From: Fragum whitleyi
Taxonomy: Eukaryota > Mollusca > Bivalvia > Cardiida > Cardiidae
DNA length: 64,000 nucleotides
Direction of reading: 5' to 3'
NCBI GenBank assembly: GCA_948146395.1
Contig: OX411548.1
Coordinates: 40,391,737-40,455,736 of the forward strand
Positions 36,401-46,565 of the stretch are shown piece after piece. The translations under genes were made by a program, and so were the position numbers. The first letter of the stretch is position 1, and every line of letters begins with the position of its first letter. The notes beneath the pieces are model-generated. The model worked only from the letters and a program-made list of their open reading frames with translations, was not told the origin of the DNA and did no database searches.

Positions 36401-36551
36401 TTGTATATGTCTGATTGGTATTTCTATAAGAACACAAGGGCGACTATGTAAGAAAGTGATTAATTTGATTTAGGTTTAATTGAAATATACATGTATGTTA
36501 TCATATTATTTACTTGGCATGAATAGAAATATTGCTTTTTAAGAATAACCA

Positions 36552-36584
<33 letters not shown>

Positions 36585-36639
36585 CTACAAATAACAACAA
36601 TGGATAGCACGATAAACTTGGAAGGTTATGCGTTATTTA

Positions 36640-36919
36640 ATGTCATTAGTATATATCAAATGACCTCTATGAATATTCAGCGAAGCGATAAAATGTGTTT
36701 CACGAATAAATAAGATTCGGTTCACGAATCACAAAGATACGGTCCGGTGATTCGTGAAAACACAAAATTCCGCCTTTAACTAACCGTGTGTCATAAATAA
36801 TACTTTTGCCCTTGTGCTGATGTTTTTAGTCAAAGGAAACATTGAAAAGAAAGTGGCTGTAATTGCCATTAGCAATGCCTTCCTTTTTGCATTATGTTTT
36901 CTCTGCCGTGATATTCTCG
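36640..36919. other. spacer with ~80-bp repeat unit
   Basis: AAGTGGCTGTAATTGCCATT at ~36850 introduces a segment repeated, diverged, at 37325-37395. No gene found. It also holds a short inverted pair GTTTCACGAATAAA/TTCGTGAAAAC. Confidence 0.5.
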
Positions 36920-37081
36920 AAGAAATAGAGGATAATCGTTTGTTTCAGAGTAAGATCGATTTATATTTCATTGAGTGAAAAACAAAAGCTATATTTTCTC
37001 GAGAAAATATAGCTTTTGTTATTCACGAAATGAAATATTAATCGATCTTATTCGAAAAACAAACGATTATTCTATTTCTTT
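36920..37081. repeat. 162-bp near-perfect palindrome
   Basis: Arms of ~80 bp meet without a spacer at CTC|GAG (37000/37001). The left arm begins AAGAAATAGAGGATAATCG and the right arm ends CGATTATTCTATTTCTT, with only a few mismatches. It can extrude a cruciform. Flanking copies of an ~80-bp repeat (36848 and 37326) suggest it is the core of a larger foldback element. Confidence 0.88.
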
Positions 37082-38107
37082 AATGCAAACATGAGGCAAT
37101 GTGTGAAATTTCTAGGACATATTTTCGTAAAGCGCGTCATTTTGCGCGTGATTGCTATGCAACATTCATTGTGACATCACTTATTTCGCCCCGCATAGAT
37201 AACGTCAGATAGGGTGAAATGCACAAAAGCAGGGTATAAGTTTTTGATAATTTCACTGCTTTTGCGGTGAGTTTATCAAGTGATAATCTACCGTTATTTC
37301 TCGATAAACCACCGAAAAGCATTAAAGAAAGTGGCTGTAATTGCCATTAGCTTTTTGGCATGATGTTTTCTCTGTCGTGATATTCTTGACGAAAAAAGTC
37401 TAATCCAATTCTACTGTACCATTTTTTTCAAGATGCAAACCCGTTTTCAAACGTTTAGAAATTCTTGTTTTCGAAACTTTTAAGCAACTAAGTAGAGGGA
37501 CAGGTATTTAGATTTACGAGAAAAATCGGTATCAAACATATATCGTAATTTTCTCTTCAGGTTTAAGCCCATTGACTTTTCAAAGAAGTAACTACCATTT
37601 TAGACATTACGCAATTGAGTTATAGAAATCAACCCTCTTCTGAAAATGTCGTTAATGAAAAATCATAACATCGAAACTACAGCTTATTCAAGCTGAAATT
37701 ACGATGTTTTGATTATTCACCAACGCTCAAATCATAGAAAAGGGAAGCGGACGGAGTACATTCATCGTTTGTCACATTTATCCTATTATATATTGGTTGC
37801 CTTGTGAGTGCGTATAAATTTCAAAATCTTAGTTATGCCTATGTCTTTGATATATTATGAAAAACTTCACTTGTATTCTATATGTAATTATTTGGCAGGA
37901 TTGTGCATGTATACCCTATGTATACACGTTTACCCTATTAAATGGAATAACAAATACAAATTGCAAATTTTGGGCCACTTCAACTGTAGGAGCGCACAAT
38001 TAATATCACATCTGTGCAGTCTGGTCTTTGTTTTTAAAAGCAGCAGCGGTTCCATGGATAATACTTAGGGGGCTCGATGACGGCCTTCAGAATTCGAGTA
38101 ATAAGTC
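37082..38107. other. AT-rich DNA
   Basis: Includes the second ~80-bp repeat copy (37325-37395). No gene found. The frame at 37808-38068 (+) has no family match. Confidence 0.4.
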
Positions 38108-38750
38108 CCATAGTATCCCTATCTTCATAGATAGGGATACTATTGTACTAAATACTCAAATTCTTCGGTACTTATGATATATTTTATTTGTTGAATTTCA
38201 TATTCACGTGGTTCAAACACTACAAAAAGGGGCTGTTTTTCTATTGTAAAATCCAAATTTTTTATTGAATTTATCGACTAGAATGAAGTAATTTGGACAC
38301 AGAGGAGCATCTTTTGAACACCCCCCCAAACGTACTTTCTCTGGACCTGCAACCGAAAAGCTTTGTCTGTAGAATGACTATGTCGCGAAAAGTAGAAGGG
38401 TTAAAACTGATGACATTTTACCATCAATATGATCAAATATTTTTACTCAAATGCCTCTGCTAGGACAAGAACTTTTACTGCTATGTTGTTCACTACAGAG
38501 TAATGTTGCCATTTTAACCTCGATTTGCACGTGTACTTGCGTGGAGAGCGGGTTATGACTGGCAAGCAACTTGCACCGTTTGGTAATCCCTAACACAGGG
38601 ATGGATCCATTCCTGCGTTAGGGATTACCAAATGGTGCAAGTTTTACAATAGAAAAACAGCCCCTTTTTGTAGTGTTTGAACCACATGAATATGAAATTC
38701 AACAAATAAAATTTGAGTATTTAGTACTATAGTATCCCTATCTATGTCTA
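38108..38750. mobile_element. foldback element with long inverted ends and an inner hairpin
   Basis: Left arm ~38110-38251 (AGTATCCCTATC ... GAATTTCATATTCACGTGG ... AAAAAGGGGCTGTTTTTCT) is mirrored at ~38643-38745 (AGAAAAACAGCCCCTTTTTG ... CATGAATATGAAATTC ... AGTATCCCTATC). Between them, 38568-38644 forms a second hairpin (CTTGCACCGTTTGGTAATCC against GGATTACCAAATGGTGCAAG-type complement). The left arm also carries its own small palindrome around TATCTTCATAGATA. No coding capacity. Confidence 0.82.
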
Positions 38751-39669
38751 GTCTTACCTAGTATGTAGCAGGGAAAATAACTTAAGATATCTTATATTCT
38801 ATGACGAACATGTAGAATTTGCTTCCCTTTGTAATGCCTATCTTAATTGACCGTAATGCTAATTAAGCTATAGCGGAGGTTTCTGCCAGTCCGTCCGTCT
38901 GTCTTTCCGCTTATTCTCTTCTCTTTTTACTTGAGATTAAAGCCATAATACCTAAGTAATACTAATCTTAATGTACGAACATAAAATATAATATTAATTA
39001 AAGATAAAATCACAACTTATTGATATCTTTGATGTTTATACATTAAATTGAATTCTTAATGTGAGAAAATTCTCAGTTGAGCATGAATAACGTTTGATAA
39101 CCTATTGCTTTGATGCGCATGTTGTATATTTTGGACTTTTGTAAAAAAAATCAATAAATTCATTCAACATGACTTGAGTTTTATTTTAACGAGAGTCCAA
39201 TGACATTTGGCAGTGAAAGGGCTCCTCGTCCATTCATTTTTTCGGGAAATAGGATTTCAATAAAATCCCAAATACTACATACTAGTATGCATGCTTCTTG
39301 GATATCTTTTCACAAACCTTTTCCTGATTGTTTACTTAAATATGTAGTCTCTCAGGTAAAAAAGAATCATCTGGGTAGTGCGTGAAGTGTCGACCTAGTC
39401 AGACTGAGAAGGTTGACCAGGGCCGATGCTTTTCACACTTGATAGATTTTCTGAATCCAGAATGACTTTCTACCTCACTTCAAATGATTTTTTTTAAAAT
39501 GACATCTTCATTTGTTATGTACGAAAAGTAACCTCTTTTGCAAACCTTAATTTACGGAGTTTTCAAACAGCCTCTTTTAGAGTGACATGGCGCAATGTAG
39601 ATGGAATGTGACTAATTACTTTCGGTAATATGTGCCATCACCGAGGATCGAAAACATGACACTCCATGA
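38751..39669. other. intergenic DNA, scattered repeat motifs
   Basis: A GTCCGTCCGTCTGTC tract near 38892. At 39360-39440 lies a degenerate copy of the repeat also seen near 32820 and 48010 (AAGTGTCGACCTAGTCAGAC). No gene found. Confidence 0.45.
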
Positions 39670-39893
39670 TTCTTGTTTAGTATGGCATCGTACTTCCAAA
39701 CTTTATTAACGGGGTATCATGCGTTCGATCCTCGGCGACGGCAAATATCCTTTCTTACATTTGTCTCCTACCATTGAGTTGATAATCGTATTCCTAATTG
39801 GGATAGCAGCTGGAGGCTAGGAAAGGATGTTTTTTGTATGGGTGTTAGAAATGCCAGAAATCCGTTGTTAGGTACTCCTGTTGCCGCGAATGT
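39670..39893 (+). mobile_element. SINE family A, diverged copy
   Basis: B-box-like GCGTTCGATCCTCGGCGACG, then the family body (TACCATTGAGTTGATAATCG, GGGATAGCAGCTGGAGGCTA, AGAAATGCCAGAAATCCG, GGTACTCCTGTTGCCGCG). The 5' tRNA-like head is degraded. Confidence 0.7.
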
Positions 39894-40004
39894 GTCTATT
39901 TCCGTTTATTTATCGTCGCTACCGTTGTATATGCCCATGTGACTTACCTAAAAGACAGAATCTAGTTACGGCGGAAAGTGCAAGAATAAACGACAAAACT
40001 ACTT

Positions 40005-40185
40005 CTGAGATCCGCATTGGTTCTTTAACGTGCTCGATGAAAAGAACGGACACACGGGGCCTCAGTTTAAGGCGTCATCCGAAAGACATTCGGTTTGATT
40101 GTGTGCCAGCTCGGGAATCGAACCGATGATATAAAACTTTTGGTATGAATTAGCTCTATCCACTCAGCTTATCGGCCTGACGCGA
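40005..40185 (-). mobile_element. SINE family C (tRNA-headed), plus a SINE A tail at its side
   Basis: On the minus strand: a tRNA-like head with A box (GATAAGCTGAGTGGATAGAG) and B box (CGGTTCGATTCCCGAG), then a conserved body whose complement reads ACGTGCTCGATGAAAAGAAC and GGGGCCTCAGTTTAAGGCGT. This is a widespread invertebrate SINE core type. At 40186-40250 on the plus strand the 3' end of SINE A follows (GGAAAAATGCTAAAAGCGGC, GTTAAAACACAATTCAAAT). Confidence 0.65.
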
Positions 40186-40329
40186 TATGACTGGAAAAAT
40201 GCTAAAAGCGGCGTTAAAACACAATTCAAATAAACGACACTTTTTATATAAATTTTACACAGACATCTAACAAAGGTTTGAGACACAGTTTATCGAATTC
40301 TAATCCAATTGTCTATTGTTTATTTCAGA

Positions 40330-40520
40330 GTTCATAACAATGTCTAATCCAACAGAAACACAGAACGTGGCTTCAAGAATGATCAAGTCTTGTATGATGG
40401 TGAGAAATCCGAATGTTATTAAACCAATCGGGAACCCCGGGCGATTGATCGGAATAGACATCGGGAATAATAGGAGCGCATACATGAGAGCGCGTCATTT
40501 CGCACGATTTACATGACCTC
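40330..40520 (-). mobile_element. dispersed repeat G, copy 2
   Basis: The complement of 40400-40510 matches 36190-36290 (GTGCGAAATGACGCGCTCTC, TTATTCCCGATGTCTATTCC, GGTTCCCGATTGG). Two overlapping open frames of ~60 codons are by-products. Confidence 0.55.
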
Positions 40521-40602
40521 ACAATTATCAACTATCCCGCTTAGAATGACGTTGTATAAAACAAAATCAACGTAATAATAAAATTGGAGATTATGATAAC
40601 TT

Positions 40603-40817
40603 GAACCTGTGCGTGACATTTCCAACAACTCAACATGTGCATGAAGGGCCAATATCAACCAACCTTGACTGCATCGTAGAATAATAAGATGTTTGCCTGA
40701 CTTTTAAAAGACATTTTTGATATTATCTTTCTACAAAGATCAAAGTGAAGACCCTGGCCAGAGTCTTTGCTTGGCGCCCATTTGAATTTGTTGGAAATAT
40801 TATGCACAGGCTCATTT
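40603..40817. mobile_element. MITE family D, copy 2
   Basis: Inverted ends CCTGTGCGTGACATTTCC and complement of TTGGAAATATTATGCACAGG. The interior has GAAGACCCTGGCCAGAGTCT, the family's own short inverted motif. No coding capacity. Confidence 0.65.
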
Positions 40818-41331
40818 CATAACAAAACCAAGTGTTTAAAATTCTCCACATCCTGAAATTATAGTATAAAAAAGTTTTGGTGCTTAGCAAACTTTGAGTA
40901 GAATATGATAACAAAACGTATTAACACATATGCATTTTGTTATCAAATTATATTTTGCATAGATTCAATATTTCGTTGATTTTTGATCAAATCAACTTCA
41001 TCTTAATCGCAACGTTTATGCTTTTGACGTCGCATAACCAACGTTCGAATCGATACTCTTTCATGGGTGTGTCCACATTATTCCCGAGGTATATTCCGTG
41101 GAATCGCCGAGTGTTGCACGGATATTTCAGGTTTATCTTAAAATCTTGTTAAAATAAACGGTAAATCCGATATCATATGCCGTGACCCAAGAAGAGTAAA
41201 GAATTAAGAAACGTTATAACACAACAAATACCCGACACAATTGTAATTTGAAGTTGAAATTGCCCAATAGATTAAGAGTAATCACTAATATTCTTGTTAG
41301 GGTGGAAAACCGCTTGATATAAACAAACGAA
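40818..41331. other. spacer with repeat G fragment
   Basis: 41060-41115 resembles repeat G (ATTCCCGAGGTATATTCCGT). No gene found. Confidence 0.4.
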
Positions 41332-41333
41332 TA

Positions 41334-41712
41334 CAGTAAACGTCATCGTCAAATTGACATTCTTCTCGATCAAGTCAGTCTAAATCGTTCACTGGATTTA
41401 TTCATTCCAAACACTCACTTCAAGTTTTCAAACAGCGCTCCGAAATCGTTAAAACAATTCGAAATCGTTCGAAACGATCAACACTTCATTGGAATCTTCC
41501 AGATTTTTCCAAGGCTGCTTGAGATGACACCCGAATCGGAAAGTGCGTCGTTATTTTAAAGGGAGGCAATGAACCATCGTTGGACAGAATTAACGATATG
41601 TTATGTTATACCTTAAAATTTAATTCAAAACTCGCTCCACACACTTGTTCAATATCATTTCAAAAATATTCCAAATTCATCCAACTTGTCAATCGTACGA
41701 TGTTGTAACTAT
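41334..41712 (-). mobile_element. MITE family M, diverged full-length copy
   Basis: Left end CAGTAAACGTCATCGTCAAA, right end GTACGATGTTGTAACTA, flanked by TA. Internal blocks in reverse order: ATTCATTCCAAACACTCACT, AAAGGGAGGCAATGAACC (central hairpin, now degraded), CTCGCTCCACACACTTG. Confidence 0.7.
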
Positions 41713-42810
41713 AAAAGGAATCCTTGATAAAAGAGTCATTGTTGTTGGGCTATCAAAACAGGTATAGGTAGATTTTGCGCGGTGAGCCGTGAAATCAACT
41801 TTTTACTGTTAGATGCTCGTACCATTTGTTCGAAATAGACAAAACAGGTTTAAGTAGCGCATTAAGAAAGTTTACAATATACATTGTAAACCAACGTTAT
41901 TGCTTGTCTTTGAACGTAAGGTGAACTCAAACATGTACTTTCATAATTGCAGTGAATGGGTCAGGTTGAATTCCTGTCATTTGCTTTTTAATTATACCCG
42001 ATTTACCTATGATAATGGACTCAGCGCCTACGTCAGAGCTCAGTTTACAAAATACACCTATAATGTAAATGGTAACTTGGGCTTCATTTACGTTGAAGAT
42101 TTGGTCGCCTAACGACGTTTAGGTAAACAAAATCGTGTATCTGACGAGGTGAATGATTTTGGTCGATTTTGGAACGATATGGATTGAGCGTTTGGAACGA
42201 GTTTTATAATACAACATGTCCTGCTTTCTCCAATATCCGTCATAAATACATGTATATCAAGCCATATTTTAGTTTAAGACCAAATAGGATAAAATTTACT
42301 CAACTTTTCAAAGCACTAAGAAATCAATCTTAATTAACTTAAAACAATCTATTAGCGAATTATTAAAAAAAGACTCCATTTTGTTAATTATTAATTTTCT
42401 TAAAAACGTTTTTATTCAAATCTCTTCAAAATTCTTCAACATTCCCTTTTACCCATTAAATCTATTTCATCTGACATAAAAAAGTACATATATTTGTTTA
42501 ATTGATTGCACATTTCATGTTTCTGTTCAATTGAATTTTAGTGGTGTGCATTAGTGTGTGGCGTATGTATGTATGAGTGTGCGCTGTTTATATGTTTGTT
42601 TTGTTGACCTTGAATTAATAAATTTTTTTCAATTTGTTGTTACGAGAAATTGTTTGTAGTTTAAGTTACTGAAATAAAATGTCTATGTCTATGTCTTATT
42701 TCGGCCATATTTGACAAATTTTGCTATCTTACTATTTCCCTTTTAAAAATCTACGTACTTTCCAATTTTGGTGTCTTTACGTTCCTATAAGACGATTTAA
42801 AAATCAACAC
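41713..42810. other. intergenic DNA with MITE M 5' scrap
   Basis: 42138-42210 resembles the left part of family M (GGTGAATGATTTTGGTCG, GAGCGTTTGGAACGAGTTTT). The stretch 42215-42810 is AT-rich and may have inserted into a copy whose right half is at 42815-43001. No gene found. Confidence 0.45.
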
Positions 42811-42814
42811 CAGC

Positions 42815-43001
42815 TTAAATTGATCATGGAATGATTTAAATGCGATGTTGATCGTGTTGAACGATTGCGCATATCTTTTATCGATTTCTCAGCGTTATTA
42901 AGAGCTTTGAGTGAGAATTTGGAATGAATGTATTGAGCGCCAAGTGAGCAATTTAAAATTAATTTGATCGAGAGGATTGACACTTTCATGATGTAACTAA
43001 G
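42815..43001 (+). mobile_element. MITE family M, 3' half
   Basis: TTTGGAATGAATGTATTGAG, GCGCCAAGTGAGCAATTT and a right TIR ATTGACACTTTCATGATGTA. It directly precedes a family D element. Confidence 0.65.
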
Positions 43002-43004
43002 TGA

Positions 43005-43243
43005 GCATGAGCGTGACATTTTCAACAATTTCAAATGTGCTCAAAGCAAAGACTCTGGACAGCCTGTGCATCTGCACAGTCTGACCAGGGTCTTAACTTG
43101 ACACTTTGTTGAAAGATGAGTTCCAAATGCGTGTTTAGAAAGTCAGGGAAACTTCCTATTATATACTACCCGGCCGTCGAGGTTGGTTAATGTTGGACCT
43201 TCACGCACATGTCAAATTGTTGGAAATGTCACGCATAGACTCA
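43005..43243. mobile_element. MITE family D, copy 3
   Basis: Left end GAGCATGAGCGTGACATTTT, right end complement of TTGGAAATGTCACGCATAGA. The interior has AGACTCTGGACAGCCTGTGC and CACAGTCTGACCAGGGTCTT. It ends 21 bp before the splice acceptor of the fucosyltransferase-like exon, so the upstream ATG at 43190 lies inside this element. Confidence 0.75.
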
Positions 43244-43264
43244 AATGTATTTTTTCCTTTTCAG

Positions 43265-44479
43265 ATACTAGTCGTTCTACTGCTGTTGATCTTTGCAATG
43301 TTTCATAACTCACAGATGACATTCAGACCAAGCATAATACAAGTCATTTCAAAACATATGAAATTCATTAACTTTAAGGAGAACGATACAGCAAGAAATG
43401 CTTCCTCAAGAGTCACTCCTACAATTAATGTTACCAGCTCTGGCAGTCCCGCATGCTCTAACTGTGGCTATCTACTTACGTCGGAGATATTAGAAGTTTT
43501 CGGTGATTTCAAATTCCAAAGTCCGGACTGCAATAATAAATTTTTGGTATACGAGTGTACGGGAGCTTATTGTGGGGGGCTTGCTGATCGAGAGAAGGGA
43601 ATTATATCATCCTTTCTCTTGGCAATACTGACCAATCGGACCCTTGTCGTTGACCATCGAAAACCATGTGAGCTGAAAAAATACCTAGAACCTAATCACT
43701 ATGACTGGTCTAAATGTATGCCTTACGTGGCAGCTGCAAGAACTAAAAGCAATTTCTACACCTCCTATATAGATGGGCATGGTAATATTGCTAACGATTT
43801 CTCTAATCTTAAAATTGATGATATATGGAGTCAACAAGTCGCCACTCTTCACAATATCAACGTGCTAATTCTAAACAGAGTGAGAACGCACCCCGCAGCA
43901 AGACAAAAGATGCCGTGGTTATTTACGTTACCGATAGAAAAACAGATCAGCGGATTATGGCATACGTTATTCAAACCCGTGTCCCAGATAGTTGTTGACC
44001 GAGATAAATTCATAAAAGATATCACCAAAAATGGAAATCTGAAAATGGTAGGGGTCCATTATCGAGAAGATTTTCTAAAAGTTGAGCGAGATGCTCCCGT
44101 ATTCATGAAATTTCTTGAACAATATACAGATAAAGATTCATTTGCAATTTACGTTGCCACTGATAATGAAGTTGTTAAAAAAGAAACGAAAGCAAGGTTT
44201 CCAAATGTGTCATCTATTGAACCAAATGTAACCAAGTTGCACGTGGACCATGGTGCCAATTGTGATGGCCTTTATTATGCCGTACTTGAGCAACAGCTTC
44301 TCTCACGCTCTACTATTCTTGTGATCTCAATAAGTGGATACGCACAGTACGCGGCGTATATTCGGGGAAGCTACAACAATATATTTCTGCTGAAATATCC
44401 GGCGTCAGAAAATTCAACCTCAATGTTTGAAAAGGTTGGATTGGAAACAATACTACAGAGAGCTCCGCCAACGAGATGA
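43265..44479 (+). CDS. putative fucosyltransferase-superfamily glycosyltransferase, large terminal exon
   Basis: 404 codons, stop at 44477-44479. The product starts with a hydrophobic membrane segment (ILVVLLLLIFAMF), then a luminal stem rich in N-glycosylation sequons (NDT, NAS, NVT), matching a Golgi type II glycosyltransferase. The catalytic part has CGGLADREKGIISSFLLAIL (~43575), HYREDF (~44058; compare the H-x-R donor-binding motif I of alpha-1,2/1,6 and O-fucosyltransferases), VATDNEV (~44155) and SISGYAQYAAYIRG (~44328; compare motif III). Substrate is unknown. The frame is open to an ATG at 43190, but that stretch is a MITE end, and TTTTTTCCTTTTCAG immediately before 43265 is a strong acceptor in phase 0. 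The true start is therefore probably in an unseen upstream exon. A MITE begins 14 bp after the stop. Confidence 0.68.
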   Translation: MLVVLLLLIFAMFHNSQMTFRPSIIQVISKHMKFINFKENDTARNASSRVTPTINVTSSGSPACSNCGYLLTSEILEVFGDFKFQSPDCNNKFLVYECTGAYCGGLADREKGIISSFLLAILTNRTLVVDHRKPCELKKYLEPNHYDWSKCMPYVAAARTKSNFYTSYIDGHGNIANDFSNLKIDDIWSQQVATLHNINVLILNRVRTHPAARQKMPWLFTLPIEKQISGLWHTLFKPVSQIVVDRDKFIKDITKNGNLKMVGVHYREDFLKVERDAPVFMKFLEQYTDKDSFAIYVATDNEVVKKETKARFPNVSSIEPNVTKLHVDHGANCDGLYYAVLEQQLLSRSTILVISISGYAQYAAYIRGSYNNIFLLKYPASENSTSMFEKVGLETILQRAPPTR

Positions 44480-44493
44480 CAATTTACCATTTA

Positions 44494-44930
44494 TAGTAAA
44501 CAACATCGTGAATTTGACAAGGTGAATGATTTTGGAATGATTTAGGAATGAAATTGAATGAGAGTGTGGAGCGAGTTTTGAGTGAGTTTCATGGGAGGTA
44601 ATCCTCTATTGCAAATTTTGTTCAGAATGAACAAAATTAGCGATATTGATTACCTCCCTTTAATAAAATATCATTACATGTTCTATACATAGCTTCCTAT
44701 TTCTTCAAGAACCTATTAGGCGGTTACAATTTGATTTATATCATTTAAATAGCGATTTTTCTCTATCCAAATTTATTTTGAATGACGTTGTTGGTTCTTT
44801 ATTATTCAATGGCCTTGAGCGTTTTTGAATGGTTTGAGTGAGTCTTTGGAATGAAAGAATGGAGCGCTGAGTGAACGATTTAGAATGGTTTTGATTGAGG
44901 AGAATAACAATTTCACGATGTAACTAACTA
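44494..44930 (+). mobile_element. MITE family M, full copy next to the fucosyltransferase stop
   Basis: 437 bp. Left TIR AACATCGTGAATTTGACAAG, central hairpin GGGAGGTAATCCTCTATTGC ... GATTACCTCCCTTT (~44595-44662), right TIR CAATTTCACGATGTAACTAA. It starts 14 bp after the gene's stop codon, so the 3' UTR must run into it. An AATAAA at ~44662 inside the element could act as poly(A) signal. Confidence 0.88.
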
Positions 44931-45718
44931 TAAAGCTCTACTGACCGACGGTCAGAAGAACCATAGCCCTAGTGTGTTTCCCATCCGTTCGTCGTTCGTC
45001 CAATTAGTTCGTGTTTACGCGATAAAGTCTACAAATATCACTTGATTTTCTTGATACTTTCGTAGAATGATCGTAGGGTTAAAAGGATCATCGCCTTCGA
45101 ACAAGGGAAAAAGAACCTTGCAGAATTTGACCTTGCGCACTCCTATTAACGCCATAGAGTTCTAAAAAAAGATATCGTTTTCAGTTAAAACCTCAAGATG
45201 ATTATGATATAGAGTTCCTGAAATATCAGATAAGCTCGAAGACAAACTTGATGGTCAGTCGAGCGACTCCGATCCTCTACGCCTCTCGTCTTCTAATGCT
45301 GTAAACAGTATATAATTTCACAGTCAGTTATACTTAAAACAGCCTGCACCGTCTGGTCTTAGCCTTCGCGTTTTCTAAGTTATTCATTATTTTTTGGGGA
45401 AAAATAACCGGACTTGTTGAAATGGCTTCAAATAGGCAATTAATTGGAGGATTTTTTTTAATCCAGCAGGCTACGGGTTTACTTCCGAATAATTAAATTA
45501 AATAAAAAAACATCTTGTCAAACCAAGGGTTACGAAGGTTTTACTTATCTTGAGAAGCTTTCGGTTCGAAACCAATGACTCGTGATGATGGTAAAAAATA
45601 CGGTGTTAATGATATATACTTTAAATACGTGTTTGTAAAATGCTCTAGAAATTAAAGAATGATTCTACTATTGCCTACCTAAATAAATACTTGAGAGTGC
45701 CAAAGTTAATCATAGGAT
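44931..45718. other. intergenic DNA
   Basis: Opens with a GACCGACGGTCAG inverted motif and a TTCGTCGTTCGTCC tract resembling the ends of bivalve dispersed repeats. No gene found. Confidence 0.4.
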
Positions 45719-45860
45719 TAATTCACGTTTTTGATGGCGTTAACATTTGCAGAGACTCGAAAAATGGTATAACGCCTGAGTGCCAAGCACGAGGGTGTTG
45801 AATCATTTTTGAGGGTCTCTGCAAATTTTGACGCCTGAAAAAAACAACAACGTGAATTGA
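45719..45860. mobile_element. hairpin MITE
   Basis: Arms AATTCACGTTTTTGATGGCG / TTAACATTTGCAGAGACTCG are mirrored by GGGTCTCTGCAAATTTTGAC / AACAACGTGAATTGACGC, about 50 bp each around a ~40-bp loop. No coding capacity. Confidence 0.75.
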
Positions 45861-46011
45861 CGCTACTGTTGAATAAAAAGAAACTTAAGACTATAGTATT
45901 TATTCAAACAGAATTTGCAAAATGATTATAGGAAGGCCTTAAAACTAGCTCCCGAACCGATAATATGTCGGAAAAATTGCATTTCGCATGCGCCGTCACT
46001 ATGTTATACCG

Positions 46012-46565
46012 ACGTTGTTTGGTAAATTTATGACGTCACAAAAAAGCGGGAATAAGATTAACGTCTTTATTTATACTCTATAATAATGTTAGACATAGAA
46101 ACTGATAAAGTGTATAGGCCCAGATCGAGGATGTTTACGTGAAAAATTAGCCGGACGTTAACGGCACTGGAATTTACTTATTATTGCATAATATGTGCTT
46201 TTTAGGGTCGTAATGGGTATACGTTGAGAAACCCGGGCGTTAACGGGAGAAAATGTGGATTAAACAGTAAATTAACGCGCCGTTAACGCCCGGCTTTTTT
46301 ACTTAAATATCCTCGACCTGGGGCCTATACAGCTTATCTATTTCAATAATACTGATCTTTTTCTGCAACATTTGTTGACTTCAAAAATATTAATCAATGA
46401 ATTTTGTCAGTAATACGCCTAACCTTTGATTCTGACGAATCTACATATTGATAGGTAAAATGCATCAAACATATCTATGTTTAAAGCTAATTTAGAGCGA
46501 AACTATAGGCGTTGATCTAATTCCCGTGTTAAATTTTGTGACGTCATTAATTTACCAAACAATGG
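46012..46565. mobile_element. nested palindromic element
   Basis: Outer arms (GTTTGGTAAATTTATGACGT at 46017 against ACGTCATTAATTTACCAAAC at ~46541) enclose an independent inner inverted repeat (~46096-46335): GTATAGGCCCAGATCGAGGA ... CGGACGTTAACGGC mirrored by GCCGTTAACGCCCGGC ... TCCTCGACCTGGGGCCTATA. Two foldbacks, one inside the other. No coding capacity. Confidence 0.8.

Noticed and set aside
39881..40129. 82-codon plus-strand frame.
   Set aside because: It spans the end of SINE A and the antisense of SINE C, so it is repeat translation.
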